This document shows positions 11,411-23,980 of a DNA stretch of 64,000 nucleotides, piece after piece; position 1 is the first letter of the stretch, and each line of letters begins with the position of its first letter. The position numbers and the translations under genes are program-made. The DNA is from Numida meleagris (lineage: Eukaryota; Chordata; Aves; Galliformes; Numididae), in NCBI RefSeq assembly GCF_002078875.1, contig NC_034412.1, positions 82,663,575 through 82,727,574 of the forward strand, written 5' to 3'. The notes beneath the pieces are model-generated. The model saw only the letters and a program-made list of their open reading frames with translations, was not told where the DNA came from and ran no database searches.

Positions 11411-13237
11411 GTAGATGAAACTGGAAACTAAATTAGCAATTGAATTTACTCTGGATTTCAAACATCATTCTTGTTAATGTGAGAATTTGAGTATAACGTA
11501 AGTTTTATGTCTGATTACTCAAGTCTGTGTATCTTCACTCTTCTAAATGGAGCAAGAGTTTTTGTTCTTGTGTGAAGGAAAAGCATGGACTTAATTTCTT
11601 GATCAGAAAAAAAGAACGTTTTCTGTCTCTGAGAGCAGGATGGCAAGTGTCTGCATTCACTCCCAGAATTGCCCGCTAGTTTTCTCACTAGAGACTGCAG
11701 CTGGCATTAGCTGGTGACTCCAGCTTCCTCAAAGAAGAGGAATTTAAGAAAAAACTGAAGGGTTTGAACAGAAAATGAGGTGTTTTTTTCCTCAGGGTAG
11801 AGAATTTTAAAAGCCTGCTATGGCAATGGACCTTTTTCCCTCCCTTATTACTCAGTTTTGGGAGGACATTTCTTATGTTTTTAACTCCTATAAAGAAAGC
11901 GCTTTCTTTACTTTGGAAAGCTGGTCACTGATCAGGGTTCATCTGATTCTGCTGTGGATTCTTGTCTGGTTGGACTCCTGTCTCATTAAACCTTGAAGAG
12001 GTACAGGTCGGGCTCATCCTGCTGTGGTAGCAATCTCTAACCAGAAGGAAATTTTAACTTTGCTTTATGGGGCCTGGGCAAATGCATAATTTATTTACAT
12101 GTTTGGCTTTGATCCTGCTGAGTATGGCATGTTAAAAGGTAATCAGCAAGGCTTCATTGAAGAATCAGCTCCTTAATTTCGCTCATCCTAAGCTAATACT
12201 ATTTTCCTTCTTTCCCCTGAATAACAGTTTCTGAAAACCTTTAATATTTTCCTTGGTTACATTTATAGTATTAGCTTCAGTAATTAAACCCTTAGGAGTT
12301 CAAACTGCTGAATCTCTATCTGTGAACTGCAATTCCTAATTCAGAGTACGGTGTGAGCTAATCAATACCTCTACAGCAATCCTGCTCTCATTATAACGGC
12401 CTGAACTTTCCCCACTGATCTGAGGGCATGCTTCTCCCTCTCAGCTGACGGAAAGTCAGGATTGGGCCATATCCTGACAAAAACTGTGGCCTCTTGTAAA
12501 GACAACAGAAAGTTCTATTGACATATGTATACAAGATATTTGATGGTTTAAGGTATGATAGGTTTCAAATAAATTTGTTAGAATGTTTACTTGGTTTTTC
12601 GAAGGAAAACCAAGCATCATTATTTAAGGTATCAGCGAGCATGCTGACTATCAAAACAGAGTAACAACAGTAAATTGATAATTCTTTTCATTTCCTCTTT
12701 CTTCTGTTTTCCTTTTCTTTCAAAATGTTCCGAGGTGTACCATAAACCCATAGTGATGGTCTTCCTTCTCATCAAAATAATAAAAAATGACTCAGGGGGG
12801 GGTGGAAGAGGTTCTCAATTCTTGGTCCAGACTTTCCAAACAATAGTCTCTTTTAAGTCAAAACCAAACATTCTAATCCAAATCTAGTTAAGGGGTGAAT
12901 GTAAACCCAGTGGCTCAGAAAATTTTCCCATGTGGGTATAATAATCTTTTGGGATTTTCCCTGAAGTGAGAAGCATTTTATTGTCTAAACTCCATCTTGA
13001 CCATGCAGAAGTGTTTTATAAAATGCGAGAAAAGAATGCAATTGAAGGGATTATTTTAGTTAATTGTTTCTTGGTCCATGCTCAGCTTTTTCTGTTTGTA
13101 TATAATGTTAGTGCAAGCTATCCTGAAATCTCTGGATAAGTTACCAAAGCTGGAAACCAGGGCATACAGATCAGCCATGCTGGTACGTTGTGTTTCCTTT
13201 CTACAACAGTCCTGGGTCTCCAAGCAGCAAGGTATAT
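11411..13237. other. non-coding stretch, candidate conserved block at 12060-12480
   Basis: No gene is seen. A 20-bp perfect palindrome (11891-11910) is listed separately. From about 12060 to 12480 the sequence lacks simple repeats and transposon signatures and has several homeodomain-type cores and isolated CpGs. This resembles an enhancer-like conserved element, but conservation cannot be tested here. A G8 run is at 12796-12803. Confidence 0.45.
11891..11910. repeat. 20-bp perfect palindrome
   Basis: TAAAGAAAGC is followed directly by its exact reverse complement GCTTTCTTTA with no spacer. A perfect 20-bp palindrome at a given centre needs ten independent matches, so roughly 0.06 is expected in 64 kb of random sequence, somewhat more in AT-skewed DNA. 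It could be a dimeric protein site or chance. Confidence 0.95.
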
Positions 13238-13299
13238 AACATTGGTGTGAGTAAAGCGCTTAAGATTTAAGCATGTGTTTAGAAGCTTCACTGGATCGA
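13238..13299 (+). repeat. MITE-like palindromic repeat, half copy
   Basis: The run 'gtgagtaaagcgcttaag', then 'tttaagcatgtgtttagaagcttcactggatcg', parallels one arm of an old palindromic amniote repeat whose arm reads about 'gtgcttaaagttaagcatgtgcttaagtgctttgctggatc'. Similar arms occur at 15599-15721 and 15894-15990 in this window. I believe this is a non-autonomous DNA transposon family of sauropsids but cannot fix its name. Confidence 0.45.
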
Positions 13300-15598
13300 T
13301 TTTCTACTTACTGATACACTTAAAAAGACCAGAAAGATTAACTTGTTATTTAATAACATTGCTTTAGAATGAAAATTTTTACTAAGAATTACAGGTAGGA
13401 GGAAGTGGCTGATGATGAACATGACAGATAATTGACAAACAGTTATCGTAGACTGTTCACAAGATGCATATATAAGATAACTGGAAGCAAGCAATGCACG
13501 TCTTAGTATGGACAAATGAGACAAATAAGGGATAAAGATGGTGCCTGGAAAATAGAGACTGTTGTGGGAAGCTGTGAATTCTGCTAAATATTCAGCAGAA
13601 GGTGAGCTCCTAGCTACACAATAAGGAAACTAATGTGGTATTTGGATGTACCGTATGGGCAAATCTCAAGTGAAGAATCAAAAAAGGCTCCTATTTTGGG
13701 GGGTCTGGTGTAGATCTAATGAGAATGCTAACTGAGCATTCAGTTTTTGTCCTTACTTTTTAGTAAAGGTGATAATACTTTGGAGAGTGTTGGGAGAAAA
13801 ACAGAAGAATGGTTAAAATATTTTTAAAATTTTGCCTTGAGATGAAAGAATCTGAGATCTCCATCTGTTTTCTTATCAGATAGGAAAGGTTGCTTATCCA
13901 AGGTGAACAAGTACTGACATAGAGAATAAAATTCTAGAAGGTTACAGCAAAAGAAAAACAATGTACTGAGGCTAGAAATTGAGGGCACTTTTAGAAATTA
14001 AACATTGTAATACAGTCTTAAAAATCAATGAGACAACATACTAAAGACTTTTAACCCTGTGATTTCTTATTGCTGGAAATGTAAAAGTGGCATAAATGAA
14101 ATGAGTATTTTCATTTAAAAAAACTGTGCTCTTTTTCAAAAAAGAATGACTCAGAAGAAGATCCATAGCCTCTGTTACACAGGGGTGTCAGTTTTTGAGA
14201 CAGCAGTGCTTCTTTCAGCCTTATCTCTTTTTGATAAGAATCTGTAGAAAGCAATTCAGTGCCTGCTTTTAAGGGAAAAAATCATGCTGGTTTTCCCTTT
14301 GGAGAAATGCCTCCATAAAAGCAGTAGGTATCTTCATCTCTCAAATTAAGTGCTGTTTATACAAAGATGACTAGTAAAATTATAGTTCCCTTTATCTGCT
14401 TGAGGAAAAATAGTGAGATGAAATTATGAAAAGAAGTGGCACTCACTCTTCAGGAGTCAAAACAACATGGCGAAGAAATGCAGGTCTACCATCACTTTAT
14501 CTTCAACCAGCTAGCTGAAAATCCTGTTACTTGAAGCACTGCAAGACACAGATGTGACTTTTCCATTTGAGGACTGTGGATAAAGCTGCCGCATTCCCTG
14601 AGACCAGCACACAGGGAGGTGTGCTCCATGCAGCATGTGCTGGGAGATTTTAGTGCTCATTCCTCTGGACACCCTGTATGGTGTGAGCGTTGGGTTCAGG
14701 AAGGAGAGGATCCTTCAGCTCCAAAAAGCAGCAGTGGTCCAGTGTTGTAACATGCAAATATGGTTGATAGGCTCTGTTTGTCAGAAGTGCTGAATGCTTT
14801 AGGAACAGCACAGTGAAACCACAGCTGTATGCATCTTAAATCAAAGCAAGTTTGGTGCTGCCACTCAGCGAGTTGTGTTTGGAGGATGCGCACTCTGTGC
14901 TCCATTGCCTGGTGTAAACATGACTCCACTGCAAGTGAAGTGTTCCCTGAACTGGCTGCTCCTCGAAATGAGATCAGAAGTAATGGAGATCCTCTGCTGA
15001 AAGTGTAATTGCATGCGCAGTGTTATTTATGACTCAGTTGAGTCCACACTTGAGAGCTACCCGGTGATAAGGAGTGTAAGTATTTACAGCATGGTGTTTG
15101 TGATTTGCCTTGCTCTTCCAGACCCTGTAAATGGCACAATCCCCTGATAGCTGGTTGGTTTTTATAATAGCATCACTAAATCCACGGTGTGTAGTACTGC
15201 AATTACTTTCCTACAGGTTTTACTTTTTGTTCTTTTTCTTTGGCATTAATTTCCTGATTCACCTCTACAGCATTAAAATTATTCTTCTCAGAGCCTGCTA
15301 ACATAAAGAAGATGGGAAGTGCCTACATCTTTTTGCCTTGCTTTTTTTCCACTGAGCATTTTATACAAAGCAAAAGATCTGTTTAAAGCCACAAGTGGAA
15401 ATTTTTTACCATCTTTGTAAAATTACAGAAATATTATTGGACTTTCCTTTTTTCCTTGTGAGTCATTAATATAGATGATGCTAAGTCTAGAAAAAAATAG
15501 ATTTTAACATTACCACATTGTCGTATACCCTGCCTTAACTTAGAGAAGGAAGAAGCTTCAGAAATCAGTCATTTAAAGACATTTTTGGTCTTTAGGCT
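13300..15598. other. non-coding stretch, nothing recognised
   Basis: No gene or repeat is supported. Open frames are up to 78 codons and lack domains. The part from 14440 to 15000 is somewhat GC-richer than its surroundings but shows no exon-like frame. Confidence 0.6.
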
Positions 15599-15721
15599 TG
15601 ATCCTGAACGGTACTGAGCGTTCTTTCCCAGATCCTGTAAATTCTTAACTTTTAAGTTCACTGCAGCTGTCTTTGTGTTTTAGGTCAAGCATGTGTTTAA
15701 GTGTTCTGCTGGATTTGGGCC
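15599..15721. repeat. MITE-like palindromic repeat, diverged copy
   Basis: The left edge has 'ttgatcctgaacggtactgagcg' and the right edge 'tcaagcatgtgtttaagtgttctgctggatttgggcc'. These correspond to the two ends of a palindromic repeat whose ends read 'gatcctgcaa.cacttaagcacatgcttaa' and the reverse complement. The middle is diverged. This copy lies about 170 bp from another at 15894-15990. Confidence 0.5.
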
Positions 15722-15893
15722 AAAATGCTCAGCATTATAACTAAAGAGGTTTAACCTGTGGAATCTAGATCCCTTAAACGTGAAATCAGACGTCTAGCAT
15801 TTCCAAGACCAGCAATTATAATAACTTTCAATCTCTCTTGGCTAGAGTATTGATTAAGAAACAAATTTTAATCATTGTCAGTTGTGCTTAAAC

Positions 15894-15990
15894 TGATCTT
15901 GCAAACAGCTGCACATATGCTTAATTTCACTAACCTAAGTAGACCCATAGATTTCAGTGTTAACATGTAAAGTCTTTAAGTGTTTTGAAC
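15894..15990. repeat. MITE-like palindromic repeat, second copy
   Basis: Blocks 'gatcttgcaaacagctgcacatatgcttaatttcac', 'agtagacccatagatttcagtgt' and 'taaagtctttaagtgttttg' keep the order and spacing of the palindromic repeat: left arm, central 'gtagtcccattgatttcaatggg'-like segment, right arm. It is the most complete of the three copies in the window. Confidence 0.55.
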
Positions 15991-15999
15991 AGAAAATCA

Positions 16000-18900
16000 T
16001 CTTTACTGTTAGTGTGTTTCTCTCCCTGCAGGTATCTCCCAAGGAATGCTGCTGGTGAACACTAATGAATTTTGGTGCATCTTTAGAGAGACCTCCTGGC
16101 TTCTCTGACAAAGTTTGCATGCAGTTACAATAAGCAAGGAGGCATTTGCCTGCTGTAGTTTGCAATTTGGCAGGGGAATATTTTACCGGTTGTTAGGAGA
16201 GAAATGAGTTCTGCTTCCTAGTTGGGTCTTTGTTTTCATTGGATGAGAATGAGAGCAAATATTTGGACATAAATGTTTTATGGCAGTACCATATGGTCCT
16301 TGGTATTTTATTTTTAATTTTTGCAGTTGCATTAAAATTCCTTTAATATTACCAATGTATTTCATTTAAAAGATGAACGCTGCATGTAACCTGAACAGCT
16401 GTTTTTCCTAAATTTGCTACAACATCAAGAGTTTTACTTCTTTGAAACTCTATGGTTCATCTGAACAGACTGTTTTAACTCTGTTTTTTTTGTGGAGAAC
16501 TTCTCCCTCTTTTAACTAACAGATACCATGCCAAGTATGTTGCATTGCCACAGTTTTGCTCTTAATTGTAGTTTGTGATTTATTTGTAGTAGCAATCAGT
16601 GAAATTAGATAGTTGGTTAATGTGTGTTGCCAGGATTTTCTTCCCCTTGAAAGTAATGGCACTAAAGTAAGACTCTCTAACATTAAACAAAACTCTTGTA
16701 TTCTTTCTTTTTTACTTTCTCTCCCCAAACTCCTGCAACCCTCCACCCCAGAGGAAAAGAAACTTCCTGTAACTAGCACTGAAGACTCAAAACTGAAAAT
16801 TTACTTTATTCTCTTCTCCCAGGGTACTGCTATATGGGAAATGAGCTTCAGAAACTGAAGTCCCTTGCAGCACCTGGGGACTTAATGGGACAAATGAAAC
16901 TTACAGGGTTTTAATCTTATGAATATCTTCATAGAACGAAAATGTCAGATTGGTGTAAAATATCTATAAAGTTAGCACTCAGTATTTTCCACTGTCCAAC
17001 AGTGTGCATGCTATTTAACAAAAGCAAATAGGACTAAGAGCCGTACTCAAGCAGTGTATGTCTGCACTAAATCATATCCTAACAAATTGCGAAGAAGGGC
17101 AATAAGGATGTTGGAAAGACTATTAACCTTTTTAATTTTATCTAGCCCAGAACTCTTTTTTCTCTTTTAAAAATTCTGCTAGGAGGAGATGGGAGGGAAA
17201 GAGTAAGGTTTCATATCAAAGTCTAATTTTATATTTATATTCTAAAAACTTATTTTCTGTCAGAAGTTAATTCAGTAATAGTCACCAGATGGTGTGCAAA
17301 CACTAATGAGGGGACGCTACAAATCTTGGGTTCCTTGTGGAGGTTGTAGGAGTCAGCATCTTGCCATCAGAAAATAGATGTCGGGGGAGGAGAAGTGCTC
17401 CCTGGGGAGGATGTAAGTGGATCGGCAGGGCTTCAATTTTGTTGCTGCTTTACTTGTGGGAGTTCTGTGAGTTGTAAGAAACTTTCTCTTCATTAGTTTT
17501 AATGAAAGAAAATGGTGGGACATAGTGCTACGTATCACTTCTTTGGAGAGTATGATTAATCTTTGTTTTCCTTGAACCCAAGGAAATAATTAATACAATT
17601 TTGGAATGTGAAGTAAAGAACAACTGTAGATTCAGAGTTTGGGACACGAGGGGAAAAGGTCATTTATGGGATGAAGAAAGAGTTATTTTTAAGGAAGAGG
17701 GAAATGTTCTTATTTCTAGCATAATGCTTAATACTATCTCTTCGGAATGATAATGCTGTGTGTTCTCTGCCATATGATTTATTGCAAGTTAATCCATCAC
17801 ATCTGTTCTCTGTCCCAGTGGCAGCATATAAACATTGTAAGGCAAGCAAGATGAAACAGAGCTCTGGGATGTCTTTTATAACAGATCTATGTAAGTGTGA
17901 AAGTAAAAATGTCTGTTGATTCATAGCAGCATGCTAAGGAGGTTCTAGTCAACAATGGACACTGACATGTAAATTCCCTTGTGCAGCTTGGGATCTTTTC
18001 CCATCCACTTGTTCAGTCATCTCCAGAATTTACAATGCCAAGCTGAAAAGGATAAGAAAATGTTGACAAATACATAATGCTGTGTCTTCCAGATGCATTG
18101 CATTTATATTTGCCAACAGGACAGCTACTAACTCCAGCCACTGGAAAGCCTTGGGAGATGTCTTCAGGATCTTAGGAATGAGATGTGGAATATTGCATTG
18201 CTAAGGAGAAGTTTGATGCAAGGTGATGCTGCCCCATCTGAAATAGGTATTGGTATTATTCCAGTTCATCAAATACACAGTCATAGTACATAATCTATGA
18301 TGATCTTTTATATTCTACCTGGTGAAAATTTGTGGACATGGAGACTTAACAGGAAGTGTTAACATTTGGGATTGTGTACATACTTGTGAAACACCTTGGG
18401 TGAATGCATTTCTTCTGTTTTCAGTGGTAGATAAATTTAAACATCTACTGTTGTAAACTGTTTATGAATGCTAAAGTTGCTCAGAAAAATAGAGTCAAAT
18501 CACATTTTTTGACTGATGCTATGAGTAGAGTATGTAATATTGCAAATCAAACACGATGAATTTAAGGAACGTAAAAAATGGATCACTTGATCAAAGATAG
18601 ACAAAGTAAGCCTTAGTATAACCCAATCTTCCCTACTTAAACTTGGCTATGTTTTACTCTTAAATGTTTTGAGTTAGGTGTACTGTTATTATTTAAGATT
18701 CTAGGCTCTGTAGGTGTCAACGGTTTACGGTTTACCATGACAGTAGGAAAACCAAAGAAAGATATTTTGTGAATTTGATTCATCAGCTTCTGGAATTTAA
18801 CAGACAGCTGGAAACACAAGGAAGTTTTAAAAATAATTTTCTAAACCAGAAGTTGGTGTCCAATTGGTTTCCATTTTCACATCGTGCCTCCATTAATTTA

Positions 18901-19414
18901 AGAAACATTCGCTTGCAAAATATATGACCTTTTTTCTTTTCATTTTGTTTATCTCTGTTTGTAATTGTACAATATGTTAAAATTCCAAATGGAATAACTT
19001 CATAACTTGCCAATGAAATTTTTATGTTTGTAATTATCCATGTTGTTTAAATGAATACAAAGGTTCTGAACCTTAGAACTTAAAGAACTTTACTGTCTTA
19101 ACAGCCTGCTGTATCACAGATTCCCACTATAGTTGCTTTAACAATTCCTGCGTACATAACTGGTATGTCAGGACGTAGATCTGGAAAATGTTTCCATTCT
19201 GATGGTATTTATAAAAATAAAAATAAAAAAATGTTGCTTGGTAGTCTGTACTATATGGAGATAAATGTCAGCAATCATTGGCAGATAATATGCCCTGTGG
19301 AGCCCCTTAGCACACCTACAGAGATTGTTTGTATTCAAATACATAAAGATAAGAGAACTAATAGGCTTCTGAACTTCCACAGAAGATTCAAATGGGTTTG
19401 CATCAAAATTTGTT
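16000..19414. other. non-coding stretch, nothing recognised
   Basis: No gene or RNA is supported. Open frames do not exceed 88 codons and are unmatched to any domain I know. A short A-rich run (ataaaaataaaaataaaaaa) lies near 19211-19230. Confidence 0.6.
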
Positions 19415-19976
19415 AATCACAGAATCCTAAAATGGTTGAGTTTGGTAGGGACATCTGGAGGCCATCTGTCTCAACCTCCCTTCTCAAGCGGAGACGCTCA
19501 GAGCTGGCTGAACTGTATCATGTTCAGATAGCTTTTCAATATCTCCAAAATGGAGACTCTACAACCTCTCTGGGCAACGTGCACCGGTGCTCTATCACTC
19601 ACACAGCAAAGAAGTGCTGGCTGATGTTCAGATGGAACCTACTGTGTTCCAGTTTGTGCCCATTGCTTCCTCTTCTGGCACTGGGCACCACTGAAAAGAC
19701 CCTGGCTCTGTCATTTTTGCACCCTCTTGTCAGGTATTTACTGACACTGATGAAATTCCCCTGAACCTTCTCTTCTTCCAGCTGAACAGCCTCTCATTGT
19801 TGGAGAGGTGCTTGAGTACTGTAAAAATCTTGGTAACCCTCTGATGGACTCTCTACAGTACATCCAGGTCTTTCTTGTGCTGGGGAGCCCAGAACTGGAC
19901 CAGGCACTCCAGATGTGGCCTCACAAGTGCTGAGTAGAGGAGCAGGATCACCTCCCTCACCCTGCTGGCAACACTC
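19415..19976 (-). mobile_element. CR1 LINE, 5'-truncated 3' end
   Basis: This is the best-preserved mobile element in the window. Read on the minus strand it starts in the last part of CR1 ORF2 and runs through the 3' UTR to the 'gattctgtgatt' terminus, which lies at 19415 on the plus strand. Recognisable coding traces in order are a [16 protein letters not shown] stretch, [20 protein letters not shown] and, after an in-frame TAG at 19853-19855, RVHQRVTKI. A 'gttgcccagagaggttgtagagtctcc' block follows in the 3' part. CR1 is the dominant LINE of birds and usually 5'-truncated, as here. The element is dead. Plus-strand open frames over it (19432-19764) are antisense shadows. The upstream edge near 19976 is good to about 10 bases. 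Confidence 0.93.
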
Positions 19977-21184
19977 AGTAAGGTCAAAACAAATAATAAT
20001 CAAATATTACCTCCCATGATTTCTATTTCATGGTACCAGCTGAGATACAGAGACAGCTAACCTTCTTATGGTTTCATTTTTTAAGCAACTGAAATCAGCT
20101 AGTCTCTGATCTGCCTTATCAAATTGATCTGTTTTCAGCTGCTGCTAGACTTCTGAATTTTGTACAGCCATTTCTGAAAGAAATTACTCTATGTATCTAT
20201 ATGAATGTGGTTTTTATCAGTTTGGTAAATTATATGCAACAGCAGTTTTACACAATTTAATTTGTTATCAGAATTATGAAAATACCTAGGACGTAATCAA
20301 ACACCTGTACTGTTTCATGCTGAGGGACAATTAGAAGGGAAAGCAGTTTGCTGTGTCCGTACAAGAGAATAAGGGAATGTCCATGGGTGCTCACAGGCTC
20401 TGCCGATTTGGGTTGTGCCAGCTAAACCTTTCCCATACAATTTCTATGCACTGCTCAGAAATTAGCACCATTGATGCACCACACCCATGGGGCTTTTCAC
20501 ACATGCTCTCCCTGTGTGGGATGCTAATGCAGGTTTATAATGTGGCTGCTCACCCTTCCATGCCTTCTATCCTCAGTGCCACAGTATGGTCCTGAGCACA
20601 TTTCAGTTATTCATATAGACATATTCTCCAGGTCCCATGATGCTTCCAGTATGTCTGTCAGGATATAAACAAAGAAATGTGGTTATAGTGGGGGGAAAAC
20701 TAAATGAACACAGTGGAACAATAAAGTAGAGTTTATAATTCCTAATCTATGACAGATGGAAGAGATTTGTAAATACCATAGCAAAAGTAAAGTAAAGAAA
20801 GGGTTTAAAGGATAAAATAATGGTGTTTCAAAAGTTTGGTGGAGCTGTTCTCTCTATGTACCATGGCAGTCTGAGAGAAATCATTGCTGCTTGTAGAGCT
20901 GTAGCAAAAATTTGATCTTCACGATGTAGTTAGGCTAAAAGAGGAGTTGAGGGCTCAGGGTAAGAGTTCTACATGGTATATTGTTGGGAAGTTCTGGAAA
21001 GACATATCATTTACTCAAATGGAAGACATCAGCTAGGAAGCCTGAGGGCCCGAGCAGTTTGGTGCATAGTGCAGCAATCCGTAAGGCCTAAGAGGTTTCC
21101 AAGAATTAAACCATAAGTCACACCAATGTGCCAAAAAGTGGCTTAATCTTAATCTTAAATTTACCATTTTCTGAGCAAATAAAA

Positions 21185-21198
21185 ATGCAAATGCAAAT
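21185..21198 (+). promoter_or_regulatory. overlapping double octamer (ATGCAAATGCAAAT)
   Basis: Two copies of the POU/OCT octamer ATGCAAAT overlap by two bases. POU factors can bind such double sites cooperatively. The surrounding AT-rich context makes chance plausible, and function is inferred from the motif alone. Confidence 0.3.
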
Positions 21199-23648
21199 AA
21201 AAAATTCTCATTTTTGCTATATATTCCTCAACATATTTTCTCAGAATCATATGTAGGAACCAGCCAAAAAATATTCTAATAACTCATGATTAATGTACGT
21301 TACGTGTTTAACCTACCAAAAATAAGATGACTTTTCTTGTTTGGTTTATCAGAGTCTTCACAGATTTTATTTTGCAGATGCATGAAAATGTGAGAAGCTG
21401 GCAGAAATCTGTTTTCCTCTCAAACTTCTGTGAGTATAAATCTACCTAAGGAGAGAGGAAATATTATTAAGACAGATTAGTATAAGACAATATTTTGGGG
21501 GTAGGGAGGAAGCAACCAAGCAGCTCACTACTGTTGTCAGAGTTCACATGCTCCAGGTCATTCCCACAACAGATTAAGTAGGTACTACAAATCTGGATAG
21601 TTTTGTATTGGTTCTCAATCTTTTGCTTTAGCTTTGCAACAAAACTTATGAATAAAGTTGTATTATGTACTGTAAGTCTAATTTGGTGTGATTCAGTCCA
21701 GTGGCAAAAATCTACAGTAACAGCTATCCTAGAGGCTAAACTCAGTGAGATGACCGTAAACTGATTTCTTACTATATTAATCCAATAGCAGGTCATGCCA
21801 CCTTCCCACTGACACACTCAAGAAGCAAAGGACAAAAGTAGACCATGAAACATGGAATCTCAAATACTAGTTGTCGGTGTTTGGTGGAGTGGGGAACACT
21901 AAAAAGTCAAAGAGAACGAAGATGGAATAAAGTCCTAGGATCCTCCAGGAGGTGTGCTTTCAATTCAGAAATCTCTTTTGCAGTGGGCTGGAGCTTTACC
22001 TTTTTTAAAGTACCATTTAATTCTTTTCCACATGAACCTAGATTTATTATGCTGCAGAAAAAAAGGGTTCAACTGTATTTCGAATAAGCCTTTAAGCCAC
22101 TTGTGGAAATGGCAGAATAACTGCACTGCATGGACCTTGAATCTTTTTCAGGTGATTGTATCCCTTAGTTAATGAAAAGGTTTTCTTTTTATCTTTGGAG
22201 TTGGCTTCTAGAGGTTCTGAAAAAGAGTTAAATATGCAATTAGGAACCACTTTTTAAAATACATAAGGAACATAATAAAAATAATCATTATGTAATTGCA
22301 GCTCTCTACCAACTTACAAGTAAAAAAGTCAGAGAATATCTTAAGGTTAACATCATTATAAGTGAAAACATCTCTGACTTCTCACAAAGGAAGGGATAGA
22401 ACCCAGTGGTGCTATGCTATTGCCCCTGAACAGTGACAGTAAATGAAGTGGTAAATCTCTGATTTCATTTTCCTAAACCCTCTTATGATACATGTCTAGG
22501 AAAACAAGCTGAGCCTGAAAAGTGCACTTGGTTTTGTTGCATCCTTCTTTGGAGATCCATGTAAAATAGGATTGTCTTTCTTGAACGTAGAAACTGCATC
22601 AGTGTTGAGTGCAAACTTAGGCAGTTTAGCGTTGCAATTTTATGGCTATTCACAGTATTTCAGAGAAGATACAGGTACTTGCTTTCCATACATCTGTTCC
22701 AAATTCTTTCAAAATTTCACTGCAATAGCTTTATCCTAGTTGATCACTTACCTTGTGTTGAGATACATTTAAATCCACTTGAATTATATAAATGATGATA
22801 TGTTACACCCAGTATAGCCTTCATGAGAGCTAATATCAGTGCTACTTCATTGCTTTTCACATTGGGATCCTCCTTTAATATGGAGCTCTCTTTGGTGTCA
22901 GGGACTTGTGTGTCCCTGTGCTCCTTTGCAAGACAGGGCCTGTGGTTTCAGTGGCTTTTGTTCCTGCTTTGGAGTTGAGAGATGCTCCTACCAAAAGCAC
23001 AGGGCTTCTGTGATCACCCTGCACGGTGTCCAGGGCTGTGGCAAGCAAAAATGCTCAATCATTCTTTCCTAAAGACTTGTGCAGGATAAGATCTGCTTTT
23101 TGAGGTAAACATGAAGGATTATGAGAAGGCTTCAGATGCTGAGACTAACATAACTCCATTGATTTAACTTATTTAAGACTATAAACCTCTTTTACAATGA
23201 GATTTTTCAGGGAGAAGAATGTTTATGTTTACTTACTGATTTACAATGATCCTGAGAGAAAATGTTCATCAACATTTTGCCGTTAGGAAACTTTTTTTAT
23301 TTGCTTGTAATAGAGACTCTAAATATTGTCTTACAAGTGGCATTGTAGTGAGTGTTACACTTGTCAAACAGTGCCTCAGAATGTGATTATTTTCCTGAAT
23401 ACTGTTGAAAATCATTATTCATTTACTATGTGCCAAAAGTGCATCATTGCAGAATGAAGAACAGAATAAGACTCAGTTTGGCTCCAAGGAGATTACAAGA
23501 CAGAAAATATTTAAAGGAGTAAATATACTGGGCGATTCAGATGTTCTGACTGGCAGTGCCATCATTATTTTCTCTTCATCTGTCCTCCCTCGTAGCTCTC
23601 TTGAAAGACGGCAAATGGGTAAAACACTTCTAAGCTGGTTGGTGCTGC

Positions 23649-23664
23649 AAAAAAAAAAAAAAAA
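23649..23664. repeat. poly-A tract (16 A)
   Basis: A pure run of 16 A. It extends the open frames on both strands here (lysine or phenylalanine runs), which is why those frames are not called. Confidence 0.9.
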
Positions 23665-23844
23665 TAGAGCTTTGGCCTGTGAAACACAGACTGTCTGCAT
23701 ATGCAAGTAAAAGGGAGGCTTTGGTGTACTAAAAAATGAGTTTTACTTTGTTCCAGTGTCACCTGCACAGAAAGAGGGCTATACTTCTCACATTGTTAAG
23801 TGGCTGGAGAATAGATTTTGGTATGGGGACTATAAATTTTATTT

Positions 23845-23980
23845 CTGACAAGCTGTATGACCTTAGGGAAGTTATTTTATTTATCTGAGTTTCAATTCAT
23901 CCAACTATAAAATGTGGAAAATAATGATTTTCCACCTTCCCACAGTGCTTTGAAAGCATTATAGGTGCTATTTACAAAAT
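23845..23980 (+). repeat. MIR SINE
   Basis: The segment follows the MIR consensus over most of its length: 'aagctgtatgaccttagggaagt', then a 'ctgagtttcaattcatccaactataaaatg' block (MIR: ctcagtttcctcatctgtaaaatg), 'ggaaaataatga', and 'cagtgctttgaaagcattataggtgcta' (MIR: aagtgctttg..cagt....taggtgct). Block order and spacing are right. This is the clearest MIR copy in the window. Confidence 0.75.

Larger units (their letters stand above)
19977..23844. other. non-coding stretch, nothing firm
   Basis: No gene is supported. The longest open frame (21467-21817, minus, 116 codons) has no recognisable domain. Two segments (about 20340-20600 and 22840-23050) are GC-richer but show no exon features I can defend. 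A tandem octamer motif (21185-21198) and a 16-base A run (23649-23664) are listed separately. Confidence 0.55.

Noticed and set aside
19432..19764. 110-codon plus-strand open frame
   Set aside because: It is antisense to the CR1 3' end at 19415-19976.
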